This document shows positions 16,131 to 25,227 of a DNA stretch of 64,000 nt, piece by piece. Positions within the stretch are counted from its first letter, which is position 1, and every line of letters begins with the position of its first letter. The position numbers and the translations under genes are program-made. This DNA is from Pseudomonas viridiflava (GTDB lineage: Bacteria; Pseudomonadota; Gammaproteobacteria; Pseudomonadales; Pseudomonadaceae), in the NCBI RefSeq assembly GCF_900602065.1, contig NZ_UWFN01000285.1, positions 62,001 through 126,000 of the forward strand, in the 5' to 3' direction. Under the pieces are notes generated by a model, which was given only the letters and a program-made list of their open reading frames with translations, did not search any database and was not told the DNA's origin.

Positions 16131-18401
16131 TCAAATACGCCGTGCGGCGTACCGCTTGAGCATACTCGGCACATCGAGAATCAAGGCAATGCGACCGTCA
16201 CCGGTGATGGTGGCGCCAGACATGCCAGGTGTCCCCTGCAACATTTTACCCAGCGGCTTGATGACCACTTCTTCCTGGCCCACCAACTGATCGACAACGA
16301 AGCCGATACGCTGAGTGCCCACCGAAAGAATCACCACATGCCCTTCATGCTGCTCTTCGTGGACGGCCGAACTGACCAGCCAACGCTTGAGGTAGAACAG
16401 CGGCAACGCTTTATCACGAACGATCACTACTTCCTGGCCATCAACGACGTTGGTAGTCGAGAGGTCCAGGTGGAAGATCTCGTTGACGTTGACCAGCGGG
16501 AATGCGAAGGCCTGATTGCCCAGCATCACCATCAGGGTCGGCATGATTGCCAGGGTCAACGGCACCTTGATGACGATCTTCGAACCCTGACCCTTGGTCG
16601 AGTAAATGTTGATCGTACCGTTGAGCTGGGCAATCTTGGTTTTCACCACGTCCATGCCCACACCACGGCCCGACACGTCGGAGATCTCGGTTTTGGTCGA
16701 GAAACCTGGCGCAAAAATCAGGTTGTAGCAGTCGGTGTCGCTCAGGCGATCAGCGGCGTCCTTGTCCATCACGCCACGCTTGACCGCAATGGCACGCAAG
16801 ACGTTGGGGTCCATTCCCTTGCCGTCATCAGAGATCGACAACAGGATGTGGTCGCCTTCCTGCTCGGCAGAGAGAACAACACGTCCGCCACGCGGTTTAC
16901 CTGACGCCTCGCGCTCTTCCGGGGTTTCTACACCGTGGTCGACTGCGTTACGCACCAAGTGGACCAGCGGATCGGCAAGCGCCTCAACGAGGTTCTTGTC
17001 CAGGTCAGTCTCTTCACCGACCAGTTCCAGGTTGATCTCTTTCTTGAGCTGACGAGCCAGGTCGCGTACGAGTCGCGGGAAGCGACCAAACACTTTCTTG
17101 ATCGGCTGCATCCGGGTCTTCATCACCGCGGTCTGCAAGTCAGCTGTCACCACATCAAGGTTGGAAACCGCCTTGGACATGGCTTCGTCGCCACTGTTGA
17201 GCCCCAGACGCACCAGACGGTTACGCACCAGCACCAGTTCGCCGACCATGTTCATGATCTCGTCCAGGCGCGCGGTATCAACCCGTACGGTGGTTTCCGC
17301 TTCTGAGGCGACCGGCTTCTCGGCCGGTGGCGCAGCCGGTTTGGCTGGCGCGGGAGCAGGTGCAGCAGCCTTGGCGGGCGCTGGTGCGGCTGCCGGTTTG
17401 GCTGCTGCAGCCGGAGCAGGCTTGGCCGCCGGCGCTGCTGGCTTGGCGGGCGCAGATACGGCCGCAGCAGGTGCAGCAACCGCCGCAGCTACGTCAGGCT
17501 CGAACTTGCCTTTGCCATGCAACTCGTCAAGCAATGCTTCAAATTCGTTATCGGTGATTTCGTCACCTTTTCCAGCCGATGCGCTGGCAGCTGGTGCCGC
17601 CGCAGCAGGAGCAGGAGCCGCTGCAGCGGAAGGATCGAACGAACCCTTGCCATGCAGTTGGTCGAGCAACGCTTCGAATTCATCGTCTGTAATGTCGCCG
17701 CTCTCAGCTTTGCCGGCAGGCGCTGCGGCTGGAGCAACGGCAGCAGGCGCTGCGCTATCGGCTGCAAACTGACCTTTACCGTGTAGTTGATCGAGCAGCG
17801 ATTCGAATTCCGAATCGGTGATCTCATCGGATGCCGCTGCGCCAGTGGACGGCGCGGCAGCAGCCGCTGGCTGTTCTTTCGCGGAATTGAGCTGATCAAG
17901 CAAGTGCTCGAATTCGGTATCGGTGATCTCGTCTGAAGCGGCCTCAGCGGCAGCTTCAACAGGTGCCTCTTCTACTTCCACGGCTTCAGCCGCAGGAGCT
18001 TCGTCAGCCGATGCTGGCTCAGCCAGCCGCGCCAGTGCCGCAAGCAGCTCCGGTGTGGCCGGAGTCACTTCGCTACGTTCGCGCACCTGGCTGAACATGG
18101 CGTTGACTGCATCCAGCGCTTCCAGGACCACGTCCATCAATTCCGAATCAACGCGACGCTCACCCTTACGCAGGATGTCGAACACGTTTTCGGCGATGTG
18201 GCAGCACTCCACCAGCTCATGGAGCTGGAGGAAGCCGGCGCCCCCTTTTACAGTGTGAAAACCGCGAAAAATTGCATTGAGCAGATCTGCGTCATCCGGT
18301 CGGCTTTCCAGCTCGACCAACTGTTCAGACAACTGCTCCAGAATTTCGCCGGCCTCTACCAGAAAATCCTGAAGGATCTCTTCATCGGCGCCGAAGCTCA
18401 T
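16131..18401 (-). CDS. cheA: chemotaxis sensor kinase CheA
   Basis: 756 residues. The HPt domain (1-125) has phosphorylated H49 in FHTVKGGAGF. An Ala/Pro-rich linker (130-365) holds four copies of an ITDxEFExLLDQLHGKG unit at about 158-171, 194-210, 237-253 and 281-298. Then come the dimerisation helices (about 370-430), the ATPase domain (N-box HLVRNAVDHG, G boxes DDGKGMD and GRGVGMDVV) and a C-terminal CheW-like domain. No clear P2 CheY-binding domain is seen where enteric CheA has one. The repeats resemble the linker region used by ParP/ParC in Vibrio CheA for polar localisation; that equivalence is inference. Confidence 0.95.
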   Translation of the reverse strand: MSFGADEEILQDFLVEAGEILEQLSEQLVELESRPDDADLLNAIFRGFHTVKGGAGFLQLHELVECCHIAENVFDILRKGERRVDSELMDVVLEALDAVNAMFSQVRERSEVTPATPELLAALARLAEPASADEAPAAEAVEVEEAPVEAAAEAASDEITDTEFEHLLDQLNSAKEQPAAAAAPSTGAAASDEITDSEFESLLDQLHGKGQFAADSAAPAAVAPAAAPAGKAESGDITDDEFEALLDQLHGKGSFDPSAAAAPAPAAAAPAASASAGKGDEITDNEFEALLDELHGKGKFEPDVAAAVAAPAAAVSAPAKPAAPAAKPAPAAAAKPAAAPAPAKAAAPAPAPAKPAAPPAEKPVASEAETTVRVDTARLDEIMNMVGELVLVRNRLVRLGLNSGDEAMSKAVSNLDVVTADLQTAVMKTRMQPIKKVFGRFPRLVRDLARQLKKEINLELVGEETDLDKNLVEALADPLVHLVRNAVDHGVETPEEREASGKPRGGRVVLSAEQEGDHILLSISDDGKGMDPNVLRAIAVKRGVMDKDAADRLSDTDCYNLIFAPGFSTKTEISDVSGRGVGMDVVKTKIAQLNGTINIYSTKGQGSKIVIKVPLTLAIMPTLMVMLGNQAFAFPLVNVNEIFHLDLSTTNVVDGQEVVIVRDKALPLFYLKRWLVSSAVHEEQHEGHVVILSVGTQRIGFVVDQLVGQEEVVIKPLGKMLQGTPGMSGATITGDGRIALILDVPSMLKRYAARRI

Positions 18402-18439
18402 TGGGGTGCTCCCTAAAATTAACCGTCAACAGACCAGAC

Positions 18440-19228
18440 TTAGAAGCCCAGGCTCGATAGCAGATCGTCTACATCGTCCTGTCCGGACACAACGTCTTCC
18501 CGTTTATCGGCATGAATCTGCGGACCTTCACCCTGTTTGATATGTTTTTGTGGATCTTTTTCTGCGCGGATGGATTCATCGTCATGTTCGATGCCCGCAA
18601 AGCGGTCTACATGACTGGCCATGAGCACCAGTTTGAGCAGATTGCTCTCCACTTCAGTGACCAATTGCGTGACACGCTTGATCACTTGACCAGTAAGGTC
18701 CTGGAAGTCCTGAGCCAGCAGAATATCGTTGAGGTGGGAGGAAACCTTATGGGTATCCTGTTCGCTGCGCGTCAAGAAACCATCGACACGCCGCGCCAGT
18801 TCACGAAACTCTTCAGCGCCGACTTCACGGCGCATGAAACGCCCCCAGTCCGCACTCAAGGCCTTGGCCTCGTCGTTCAGACCGTGTATCAGCGGGGTGC
18901 TTTCCTCGACCAGATCCATGGTGCGGTTAGCTGCGTTTTCCGTGAGCCTGACAACATACGACAGGCGTTCGGTGGCATCCGTAATCTGGGACACTTCCTC
19001 GGCTTGCGGCATGTTCGGGTCAATCTGAAAATTGACGATCGCACTGTGCAGCTCGCGAGTCAGCTTGCCGATCTCTTGATAGAGACCGCGATCCCGAGCC
19101 TGATTGAGCTCGTGGATCAATTGCACCGCGTCGCCGAAACGGCCTTTTTCAAGGCTCGTCACCAGCTCGCTAGCGTGTTTCTTCAGGGTCGCTTCAAACT
19201 CGCCCATTGACGTTTCGTTGTTCTCCAT
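18440..19228 (-). CDS. cheZ: CheY-P phosphatase CheZ
   Basis: 262 residues, mostly helical, forming the long four-helix bundle of the family. The catalytic signature AQDFQDLTGQVIKRV is present, with the conserved Asp/Gln pair that attacks CheY phosphate. The C-terminal peptide VDDLLSSLGF is the CheY-binding tail. A Lys/Asp-rich linker separates bundle and tail. It lies 19 bp after cheY. Confidence 0.95.
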   Translation of the reverse strand: MENNETSMGEFEATLKKHASELVTSLEKGRFGDAVQLIHELNQARDRGLYQEIGKLTRELHSAIVNFQIDPNMPQAEEVSQITDATERLSYVVRLTENAANRTMDLVEESTPLIHGLNDEAKALSADWGRFMRREVGAEEFRELARRVDGFLTRSEQDTHKVSSHLNDILLAQDFQDLTGQVIKRVTQLVTEVESNLLKLVLMASHVDRFAGIEHDDESIRAEKDPQKHIKQGEGPQIHADKREDVVSGQDDVDDLLSSLGF

Positions 19229-19247
19229 AAAGCCCTCGCGGCATACA

Positions 19248-19622
19248 TCAGCTATTGACGCGCTCGAAGATCTTGTCGATCTTTTCTTTCAGCGCCTGAG
19301 CCGTGAATGGCTTGACGACATAACCATTGACGCCGGCCTGAGCCGCTTCAATGATCTGGTCGCGCTTGGCTTCTGCGGTCACCATCAACACCGGCAGGTG
19401 CTTGAGGCGCTCATCGGCACGCACTTTACGCAGCAGGTCGATACCCGTCATGCCAGGCATGTTCCAGTCCGTTACCAGAAAGTCAAAGGAACCGCTTTCC
19501 AGCATCGGCAACGCGGTAAGCCCGTCATCGGCTTCGGACGTGTTGGTGAAGCCCAGATCACGCAGCAGGTTTTTAATGATCCGCCGCATCGTTGAGAAGT
19601 CATCAACGATGAGGATTTTCAT
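19248..19622 (-). CDS. cheY: chemotaxis response regulator CheY
   Basis: 124 residues from ATG 19620-19622; an in-frame TTG eight codons earlier is less likely, since MKILIVDD is the usual N-terminus. All receiver residues are present: acidic pair D7/D8, phosphoacceptor D52, T82 and K104. Phospho-CheY binds the FliM N-terminal peptide to change rotor direction. The 290-bp gap upstream to fliA holds no promoter I can defend; a GCCGAT seen there lacks a matching -35. Confidence 0.96.
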   Translation of the reverse strand: MKILIVDDFSTMRRIIKNLLRDLGFTNTSEADDGLTALPMLESGSFDFLVTDWNMPGMTGIDLLRKVRADERLKHLPVLMVTAEAKRDQIIEAAQAGVNGYVVKPFTAQALKEKIDKIFERVNS

Positions 19623-19912
19623 GTTCTTGTCCAATTCGACCTCCAAGCAGTCTTTGACGCGTTCAGCACCTGAACGCGCTGTTCAATCAATACCGGCACA
19701 GCTCACATCGGCTGTACGAAAACGACGACGGGCTTGGTACATCAACAACTATGGAAACCGCACAGCAAATCCACGGGCTGCATCAAAGCTATTGCTTTTA
19801 CAGTCCGTGGAGCGAATGCCTGTACGGCTCCAGCCTTGTCCACTGTCCCACGTAACGCTTTGCACAGCCTGCTCACACGCGACACGCCATCACCAAGGAC
19901 GCATACCGCCTG

Positions 19913-20653
19913 TCAACGCGCTCGCCACTCTCCCAAACGCCCCCGCAAACGAGCGGCGCACTGGCTGTGTAACTGGCTGACTCGCGACTCACTGACCCCC
20001 AGGACCTCACCGATTTCCTTGAGGTTCAGCTCCTCGTCATAGTACAGCGCCAAAACCAGACGTTCACGCTCCGGCAAGTTGGCAATTGCATCTGCCAACG
20101 CAGCCTGGAAACGTTCATCCTCCAGGTCGCGTGACGGCTCAAGCGAACCGCTTGCGCCATCCTCATGCAGTCCTTCATGTTCGCCGTCCTGTAACAGGTC
20201 GTCAAAACTGAAGAGGCGACTGCCCAAGGTATCGTTCAAAATCCCGTAATAATCATCGAGACTCAATTGGAGTTCGGCCGCAACCTCGTGATCTTTAGCG
20301 TCGCGACCTGTTTTAGCTTCAATTGAGCGAATTGCGTCACTGACCATGCGCGTATTGCGGTGCACCGAGCGTGGCGCCCAGTCCCCTTTGCGCACTTCAT
20401 CGAGCATCGCACCACGGATACGAATCCCGGCATAAGTCTCGAAACTGGCGCCCTTGGTGCAATCGTACTTGGTGGACACTTCCAGCAAGCCGATCATGCC
20501 CGCCTGAATCAGGTCTTCGACCTGAACACTGGCAGGCAGACGCGCCAGCAAGTGGTAAGCAATGCGCTTGACCAGCGGAGCATACCGCTCGATCAACTCA
20601 TATTGCGAGTTTCTGGAAGCCTTGCTGTACATCTGGTAGCCGCTCGCGGTCAT
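19913..20653 (-). CDS. fliA: flagellar sigma factor FliA (sigma-28)
   Basis: 246 residues from ATG 20651-20653, which overlaps the fleN stop as ATGA. Region 2 includes LVKRIAYHLLARLP and EDLIQAGMIGLLE; region 3 includes the DWAPRSVHRN block. Region 4 ends in the helix-turn-helix LKEIGEVLGVSESRVSQLHSQ. It transcribes late genes; a matching promoter is visible before fliC (50059-50085). Its anti-sigma factor FlgM is not in this window. Confidence 0.96.
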   Translation of the reverse strand: MTASGYQMYSKASRNSQYELIERYAPLVKRIAYHLLARLPASVQVEDLIQAGMIGLLEVSTKYDCTKGASFETYAGIRIRGAMLDEVRKGDWAPRSVHRNTRMVSDAIRSIEAKTGRDAKDHEVAAELQLSLDDYYGILNDTLGSRLFSFDDLLQDGEHEGLHEDGASGSLEPSRDLEDERFQAALADAIANLPERERLVLALYYDEELNLKEIGEVLGVSESRVSQLHSQCAARLRGRLGEWRAR

Positions 20654-21483
20654 TGAACAGGCCCTGCGCTTGTCTGGTAAACCAGTCGCTCGACGAAGAA
20701 CTCCAGATGCCCGCGAGGGTTGGCAGGCAGTGGCCAGGTATCGACCTTCTGCGCAATAGCCTTGAACGCCAGGGAGCATTTAGAGCGTGGGAAAGCTTCG
20801 TATACGGCACGTTGCTTCTGGACGGCCTTACGCACGCATTCGTCGTAAGGCACGGCGCCAACATATTGCAAGGCAACATCAAGGAAACGGTCGGTCACCT
20901 TGGTCAGCTTGGCAAACAGGTTGCGACCTTCCTGCGGGCTCTGCGCCATGTTGGCCAGCACCCGGAAACGGTTCATGCCGTAGTCGCGATTCAACAACTT
21001 GATCAGCGCATAAGCGTCAGTGATCGAAGTAGGCTCGTCGCAGACCACCAGCAACACTTCCTGAGCAGCGCGGACGAAGCTGACCACTGACTCGCCAATC
21101 CCGGCGGCGGTGTCAATCACCAGCACATCCAGATTGTCGCCAATATCGCTGAACGCCTGGATCAGGCCGGCATGTTGCGCCGGGCTCAGATGAACCATGC
21201 TCTGGGTGCCGGAAGCGGCAGGCACGATTCGAATCCCGCCCGGACCTTGCAACAAGACGTCGCGAAGCTCACAACGCCCCTCGATCACATCAGCAAGAGT
21301 GCGTTTAGGCGTCAGGCCAAGAAGGACATCGACATTCGCCAGGCCAAGGTCGGCGTCCAGCAGCATGACGCGCCGGCCGAGCTCGGCCAAGGCCAGCGAA
21401 AGATTCACTGACACGTTAGTCTTACCGACGCCACCCTTGCCGCCGGTCACCGCGATCACCTGTACGGGATGCATGCTGCCCAT
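20650..21483 (-). CDS. fleN: flagellar number regulator FleN (FlhG)
   Basis: 277 residues of the MinD/ParA family. A deviant Walker A, GGKGGVGKTN (about 14-23), is followed by LLDADLGLANVDVLLG and VLVIDTAAGIGESV, and a C-terminal amphipathic region. FleN binds FleQ and lowers its activator function, which keeps flagellar number at one or a few. It works with FlhF, encoded immediately upstream. A 115-bp gap separates it from flhF. Confidence 0.95.
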   Translation of the reverse strand: MGSMHPVQVIAVTGGKGGVGKTNVSVNLSLALAELGRRVMLLDADLGLANVDVLLGLTPKRTLADVIEGRCELRDVLLQGPGGIRIVPAASGTQSMVHLSPAQHAGLIQAFSDIGDNLDVLVIDTAAGIGESVVSFVRAAQEVLLVVCDEPTSITDAYALIKLLNRDYGMNRFRVLANMAQSPQEGRNLFAKLTKVTDRFLDVALQYVGAVPYDECVRKAVQKQRAVYEAFPRSKCSLAFKAIAQKVDTWPLPANPRGHLEFFVERLVYQTSAGPVQ

Positions 21484-21598
21484 GTTATTTCTTTACCTTG
21501 TCTTGCGTAGACCGTAGCCAGATTGCGGGCGACACGCTCAGTGAAGAGCCATGCCGGGCAGACCATCGATGCAGGTAACGTCCATTAGTTCGCTTCAC

Positions 21599-22927
21599 TT
21601 AACCGACCCGTTTGTTGGGGTTGTGGTAAAGGTCGGCGAACATGTCCGCCATGGCCTCTTCGCTTGGCTCTTCTTGCATCTGCACATTGACCGCACGCGA
21701 CACCAGTTGGTGCCTGCGAGGCAGGTGAAGATCATCAGGAATTCGTGGGCCATCAGTCAGATAGGCCACCGGCAGCTCATGACTGATAGCAAGACTGAGC
21801 ACTTCACCCAGGCTGGCAGTTTCGTCCAGCTTGGTCAGGATGCATCCCGACAGACCACAGCGTTTGTAGCTGTGATAAGCCGCAGTGAGCACCTGTTTCT
21901 GGCTGGTGGTTGCCAGGACCAGATAATTACGAGACTTGATTCCGCGCCCTGCCAGACTTTCCAGCTGCATACGCAACGCCGGATCACTGGCTTGCAGGCC
22001 CGCGGTATCGATCAACACGACACGCTTGCGCAGCAGCGGATCAAGCGCCTGCGCCAGCGACTGGCCAGGATCGACATGAGTCACCGGCACGTTGAGGATG
22101 CGACCCAATGTCTTGAGCTGCTCCTGAGCACCGATCCGGAAACTGTCCATGCTGACCAAAGCGATATTCTGTGCGCCGTACTTGAGTACGTAGCGCGCCG
22201 CCAGTTTGGCGAGCGTCGTGGTTTTGCCCATGCCAGCAGGGCCAACCATGGCGATCACACCACCTTCTTCAAGCGGCTCCACGTCAGGCACTTCGATCAT
22301 GCGCGCCAAGTGCGCCAGGAGCATGCGCCAGGCCTGACGCGGCTCGTCGATATCAGGGATCATTTCCAGCAGATCGCGCGACAGCGGGCCGGACAAGCCG
22401 ACACGTTGCAGACGGCGCCACAGATTGGCCTGTGCCGGACGGCTGCCTTGCAACTGATTCCATGCCAGGGAGCCAAGCTGGACTTCCAGCAGCTCGCGCA
22501 GGCCGTTCAATTCAAAACGCATCGAGTCGTAACCGCGCTGATTACCTGCTGGCGCAGCCGGTGCGGCCTGTGGCTGCACAAAGGGACGCGGCGGCTCTTC
22601 CAGCGTCGGCTCGATGTGAGTGTCAGCGGCGCTCAATGGCAAACCGGCAAACAACTGGCGATTGGTCGCGCCGTCGCTGTCACTACGATTGTTCAGTTCT
22701 GCCTGAGCAGAGACGATACGCGACTGGGTTTTACGCAGCTCGTCTTCAAGCTCGATATTAGGGACGCGTGGCGCCAGCGCGGACAGCTTGTAATCCAGGG
22801 CAGCAGTCAGCTCCACGCCACCGGCAATTCGCCGGTTGCCGATGATGGCCGCTTCAGCGCCCAGCTCATCACGAACCAGTTTCATGGCTTGACGCATATC
22901 GGCGGCGAAAAATCGCTTAACTTGCAT
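21599..22927 (-). CDS. flhF: SRP-like GTPase FlhF, flagellar polar placement
   Basis: 442 residues. A basic N-terminal region (1-60) begins MQVKRFFAADMRQAMKLV. A variable acidic/proline linker (about 80-130) and a helical N domain (135-215) precede the G domain, with P-loop GPAGMGKTT (229-237), a DTAGL switch and LTKLDE recognition motif. FlhF recruits the first MS-ring components to the pole. It starts 11 bp after flhA. Confidence 0.95.
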   Translation of the reverse strand: MQVKRFFAADMRQAMKLVRDELGAEAAIIGNRRIAGGVELTAALDYKLSALAPRVPNIELEDELRKTQSRIVSAQAELNNRSDSDGATNRQLFAGLPLSAADTHIEPTLEEPPRPFVQPQAAPAAPAGNQRGYDSMRFELNGLRELLEVQLGSLAWNQLQGSRPAQANLWRRLQRVGLSGPLSRDLLEMIPDIDEPRQAWRMLLAHLARMIEVPDVEPLEEGGVIAMVGPAGMGKTTTLAKLAARYVLKYGAQNIALVSMDSFRIGAQEQLKTLGRILNVPVTHVDPGQSLAQALDPLLRKRVVLIDTAGLQASDPALRMQLESLAGRGIKSRNYLVLATTSQKQVLTAAYHSYKRCGLSGCILTKLDETASLGEVLSLAISHELPVAYLTDGPRIPDDLHLPRRHQLVSRAVNVQMQEEPSEEAMADMFADLYHNPNKRVG

Positions 22928-22938
22928 GACTCACTACC

Positions 22939-25068
22939 TCAGCCGTTAGGCCCGACAGTCGCTACGATGGTTACTTGCTTGTTGTCAGGAATCTCCTGAT
23001 ACGCCAACACGTGCATATTCGGTACAGCCAGTCGTCCAAACCGTGACAGCATTGCCCGGACCGGGCCTGCTACCAGCAGAATCACTGGCAAGCCTTGCAT
23101 CTCCTGACGCTGGGCGGCATCGATCAGCGAACGCTGAAGCTTCTCTGCCATGCTCGGCTCAAGAAGAACGCCTTCTTCCTGACCCTGACCAGCCTTCTGC
23201 AGACTATTGAGCAATATCTGTTCCAACCTTGGCTCCAGCGTGATAACTGGCAGCTCCGGCTCAATGCCTACAATGCTTTGCACGATTGCGCGGCTCAATC
23301 CGACCCGGACAGCAGCCACCAAGGCGGCGGTATCTTGACTCCGTTGAGCGTTATTGGCGATAGCCTCGGCAATCGTGCGGATATCCCGAACCGGTACCTG
23401 TTCAGACAACAACGCCTGCAACACCTTGAGCAACGCCGACAACGAAAGGATGCCTGGAACCAGCTCTTCAGCCAGCTTAGGCGAGCCTTTAGCCAGCAAT
23501 TGCATCAATTGCTGCACTTCTTCATGGCCAATCAACTCATGCGAGTGCTTGTAGAGAATCTGGTTGAGGTGGGTCGCGACCACCGTACTGGCGTCAACCA
23601 CGGTATATCCAAGCGACTGAGCCTGACTGCGCTGGCTGATTTCAATCCAGACCGCTTCCAGGCCAAACGCCGGGTCCTTGGCGGTAATACCATTGAGCGA
23701 ACCAAACACCTGCCCCGGGTTGATCGCCAGTTCGCGGTCCGGATAGATTTCCGCCTCTGCCAACGTGACACCCATCAGCGTCAAACGATAGGCGCTCGGC
23801 GCAAGGTCCAGGTTGTCGCGAATATGCACGGTCGGCATCAGGAAGCCCAGCTCCTGAGAAAGCTTCTTACGCACGCCTTTGATTCGCGCCAGGAGCTGAC
23901 CACCCTGATTACGGTCCACCAGCGGAATCAGGCGATAGCCCACTTCCAGACCGATCATGTCGATAGGCGTCACGTCGTCCCAGCCCAGCTCTTTGGAATC
24001 CTGAACACGGGTCGGCGATGGCAACATTTCCTGCTGACGCTTGACCTCTTCAAGTGCCAGGACTTTAACCTGATTCTCTTTTTTCCAGAGCAGGTAACCG
24101 ATACCGCAGGCAACCAGACCCAAACTGATGAAGGAGAAGTGCGGCATACCTGGCACAAGCCCCATGACAATCATGATCGCGCCCGACACACCCAGAGCCT
24201 TCCAGGATGTAAACATCTGGCGGTTGATCATCTTGCCCATTTCTTCCGAACCGGAAGCACGGGTCACCATGATGGCCGCGGCGGTCGAGAGCAACAGCGA
24301 CGGCAGCTGCGCCACCAAACCGTCACCGATGGTCAGCAATGTATAAATCTTGCCGGCTTCGGAGAATGTCATGTTGTGTTGCAGCATCCCCACCAACATG
24401 CCGCCAATGAGGTTAATGAACAGAATCAACAGACCGGCGATGGCGTCACCGCGAACGAACTTGCTCGCACCGTCCATGGAGCCGTAAAACTCGGCTTCCT
24501 GGGCGACTTCAAGACGGCGGCGTTTGGCTTCAGGCTGATCGATCAGACCGGCGTTCAAATCGGCGTCGATTGCCATTTGCTTGCCGGGCATGGCGTCCAG
24601 GGTAAAACGGGCGCTTACCTCAGAGATCCGACCGGCACCTTTGGTGATTACCACGAAGTTGATGATCATCAGAATGGCGAACACAACGATACCGACGACG
24701 TAGTTCCCGCCGATCACCACTTCACCGAAGGCCTGAATCACCTTACCGGCAGCGGCGTGACCGTCCTGACCATGAAGCATCACCACGCGGGTGGACGCTA
24801 CGTTAAGCGCCAGTCGCAGTAGCGTGGCAACCAGCAGGATGGTTGGAAATACCGAGAAATCCAGAGGACGCAGCGCGTAGACGCAGACCAGCAATACGAC
24901 GATGGAAAGAGCGATGTTGAACGTGAAGAATACGTCCAGCAGGAACGGCGGGATGGGCAACATCATCATTGCCATCATGACCAACAGCAACAGCGGAACG
25001 CCTAGCTGGCCACGGCCGAGGCCAGCCAGGTTACTGCGTGCGCTGCTAATTAACTGAGAGCGATCCAC
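22939..25068 (-). CDS. flhA: flagellar type III export gate protein FlhA
   Basis: 709 residues from GTG 25066-25068, preceded by AGGTGA about 7 bp upstream. The N-terminal half carries eight hydrophobic segments, and the conserved FHIPEP-family loop AMPGKQMAIDADLNAGLID is present. The cytoplasmic half (about 350-709) forms the nonameric ring that docks chaperone-substrate pairs. It is separated from flhB by about 900 bp holding a possible promoter and repeat copy 2. Confidence 0.96.
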   Translation of the reverse strand: MDRSQLISSARSNLAGLGRGQLGVPLLLLVMMAMMMLPIPPFLLDVFFTFNIALSIVVLLVCVYALRPLDFSVFPTILLVATLLRLALNVASTRVVMLHGQDGHAAAGKVIQAFGEVVIGGNYVVGIVVFAILMIINFVVITKGAGRISEVSARFTLDAMPGKQMAIDADLNAGLIDQPEAKRRRLEVAQEAEFYGSMDGASKFVRGDAIAGLLILFINLIGGMLVGMLQHNMTFSEAGKIYTLLTIGDGLVAQLPSLLLSTAAAIMVTRASGSEEMGKMINRQMFTSWKALGVSGAIMIVMGLVPGMPHFSFISLGLVACGIGYLLWKKENQVKVLALEEVKRQQEMLPSPTRVQDSKELGWDDVTPIDMIGLEVGYRLIPLVDRNQGGQLLARIKGVRKKLSQELGFLMPTVHIRDNLDLAPSAYRLTLMGVTLAEAEIYPDRELAINPGQVFGSLNGITAKDPAFGLEAVWIEISQRSQAQSLGYTVVDASTVVATHLNQILYKHSHELIGHEEVQQLMQLLAKGSPKLAEELVPGILSLSALLKVLQALLSEQVPVRDIRTIAEAIANNAQRSQDTAALVAAVRVGLSRAIVQSIVGIEPELPVITLEPRLEQILLNSLQKAGQGQEEGVLLEPSMAEKLQRSLIDAAQRQEMQGLPVILLVAGPVRAMLSRFGRLAVPNMHVLAYQEIPDNKQVTIVATVGPNG

Positions 25069-25130
25069 CGATTATTCACCTGCACGCTAAATCAAAACTT
25101 TGACGCCGATGGCGACCTGACATGACCTAT

Positions 25131-25146
25131 TGCAAGAAGCTTTCCA
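25131..25146 (-). promoter_or_regulatory. possible sigma-54 promoter for flhA
   Basis: The minus strand reads TGGAAAGCTTCTTGCA. It has GG and GC 10 bp apart and a perfect TTGCA -12 element, but the -24 half departs from TGGCACG at two positions. It lies about 65 bp before the flhA start. The flhA-flhF-fleN block is FleQ/sigma-54 dependent in P. aeruginosa, which supports the call. Confidence 0.45.
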
Positions 25147-25227
25147 ACTGTTGAATCGGTGATGAAATAGCGGGCGGGGTCTGTAAGAAAGTGTGAGATT
25201 TTTTTGGAGGGGGGTGCTGATTTTTGT

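Noticed and set aside
17098..17772. Ala/Gly-rich open frame antisense to the cheA linker
   Set aside because: It arises from the GC-rich Ala/Pro repeat coding on the other strand.
19647..19912. Possible sigma-28 promoter (GCCGAT) upstream of cheY
   Set aside because: No TCAAG-type -35 at the required 11-bp spacing; spacing to the nearest CAAG is about 20 bp.
21551..22999. 482-codon open frame antisense to flhF
   Set aside because: Lies fully opposite flhF; composition is that of a shadow frame.
23095..24822. 575-codon open frame antisense to flhA
   Set aside because: It is the complement frame of a GC-rich conserved gene; His/Gln/Arg-rich product with no family resemblance.
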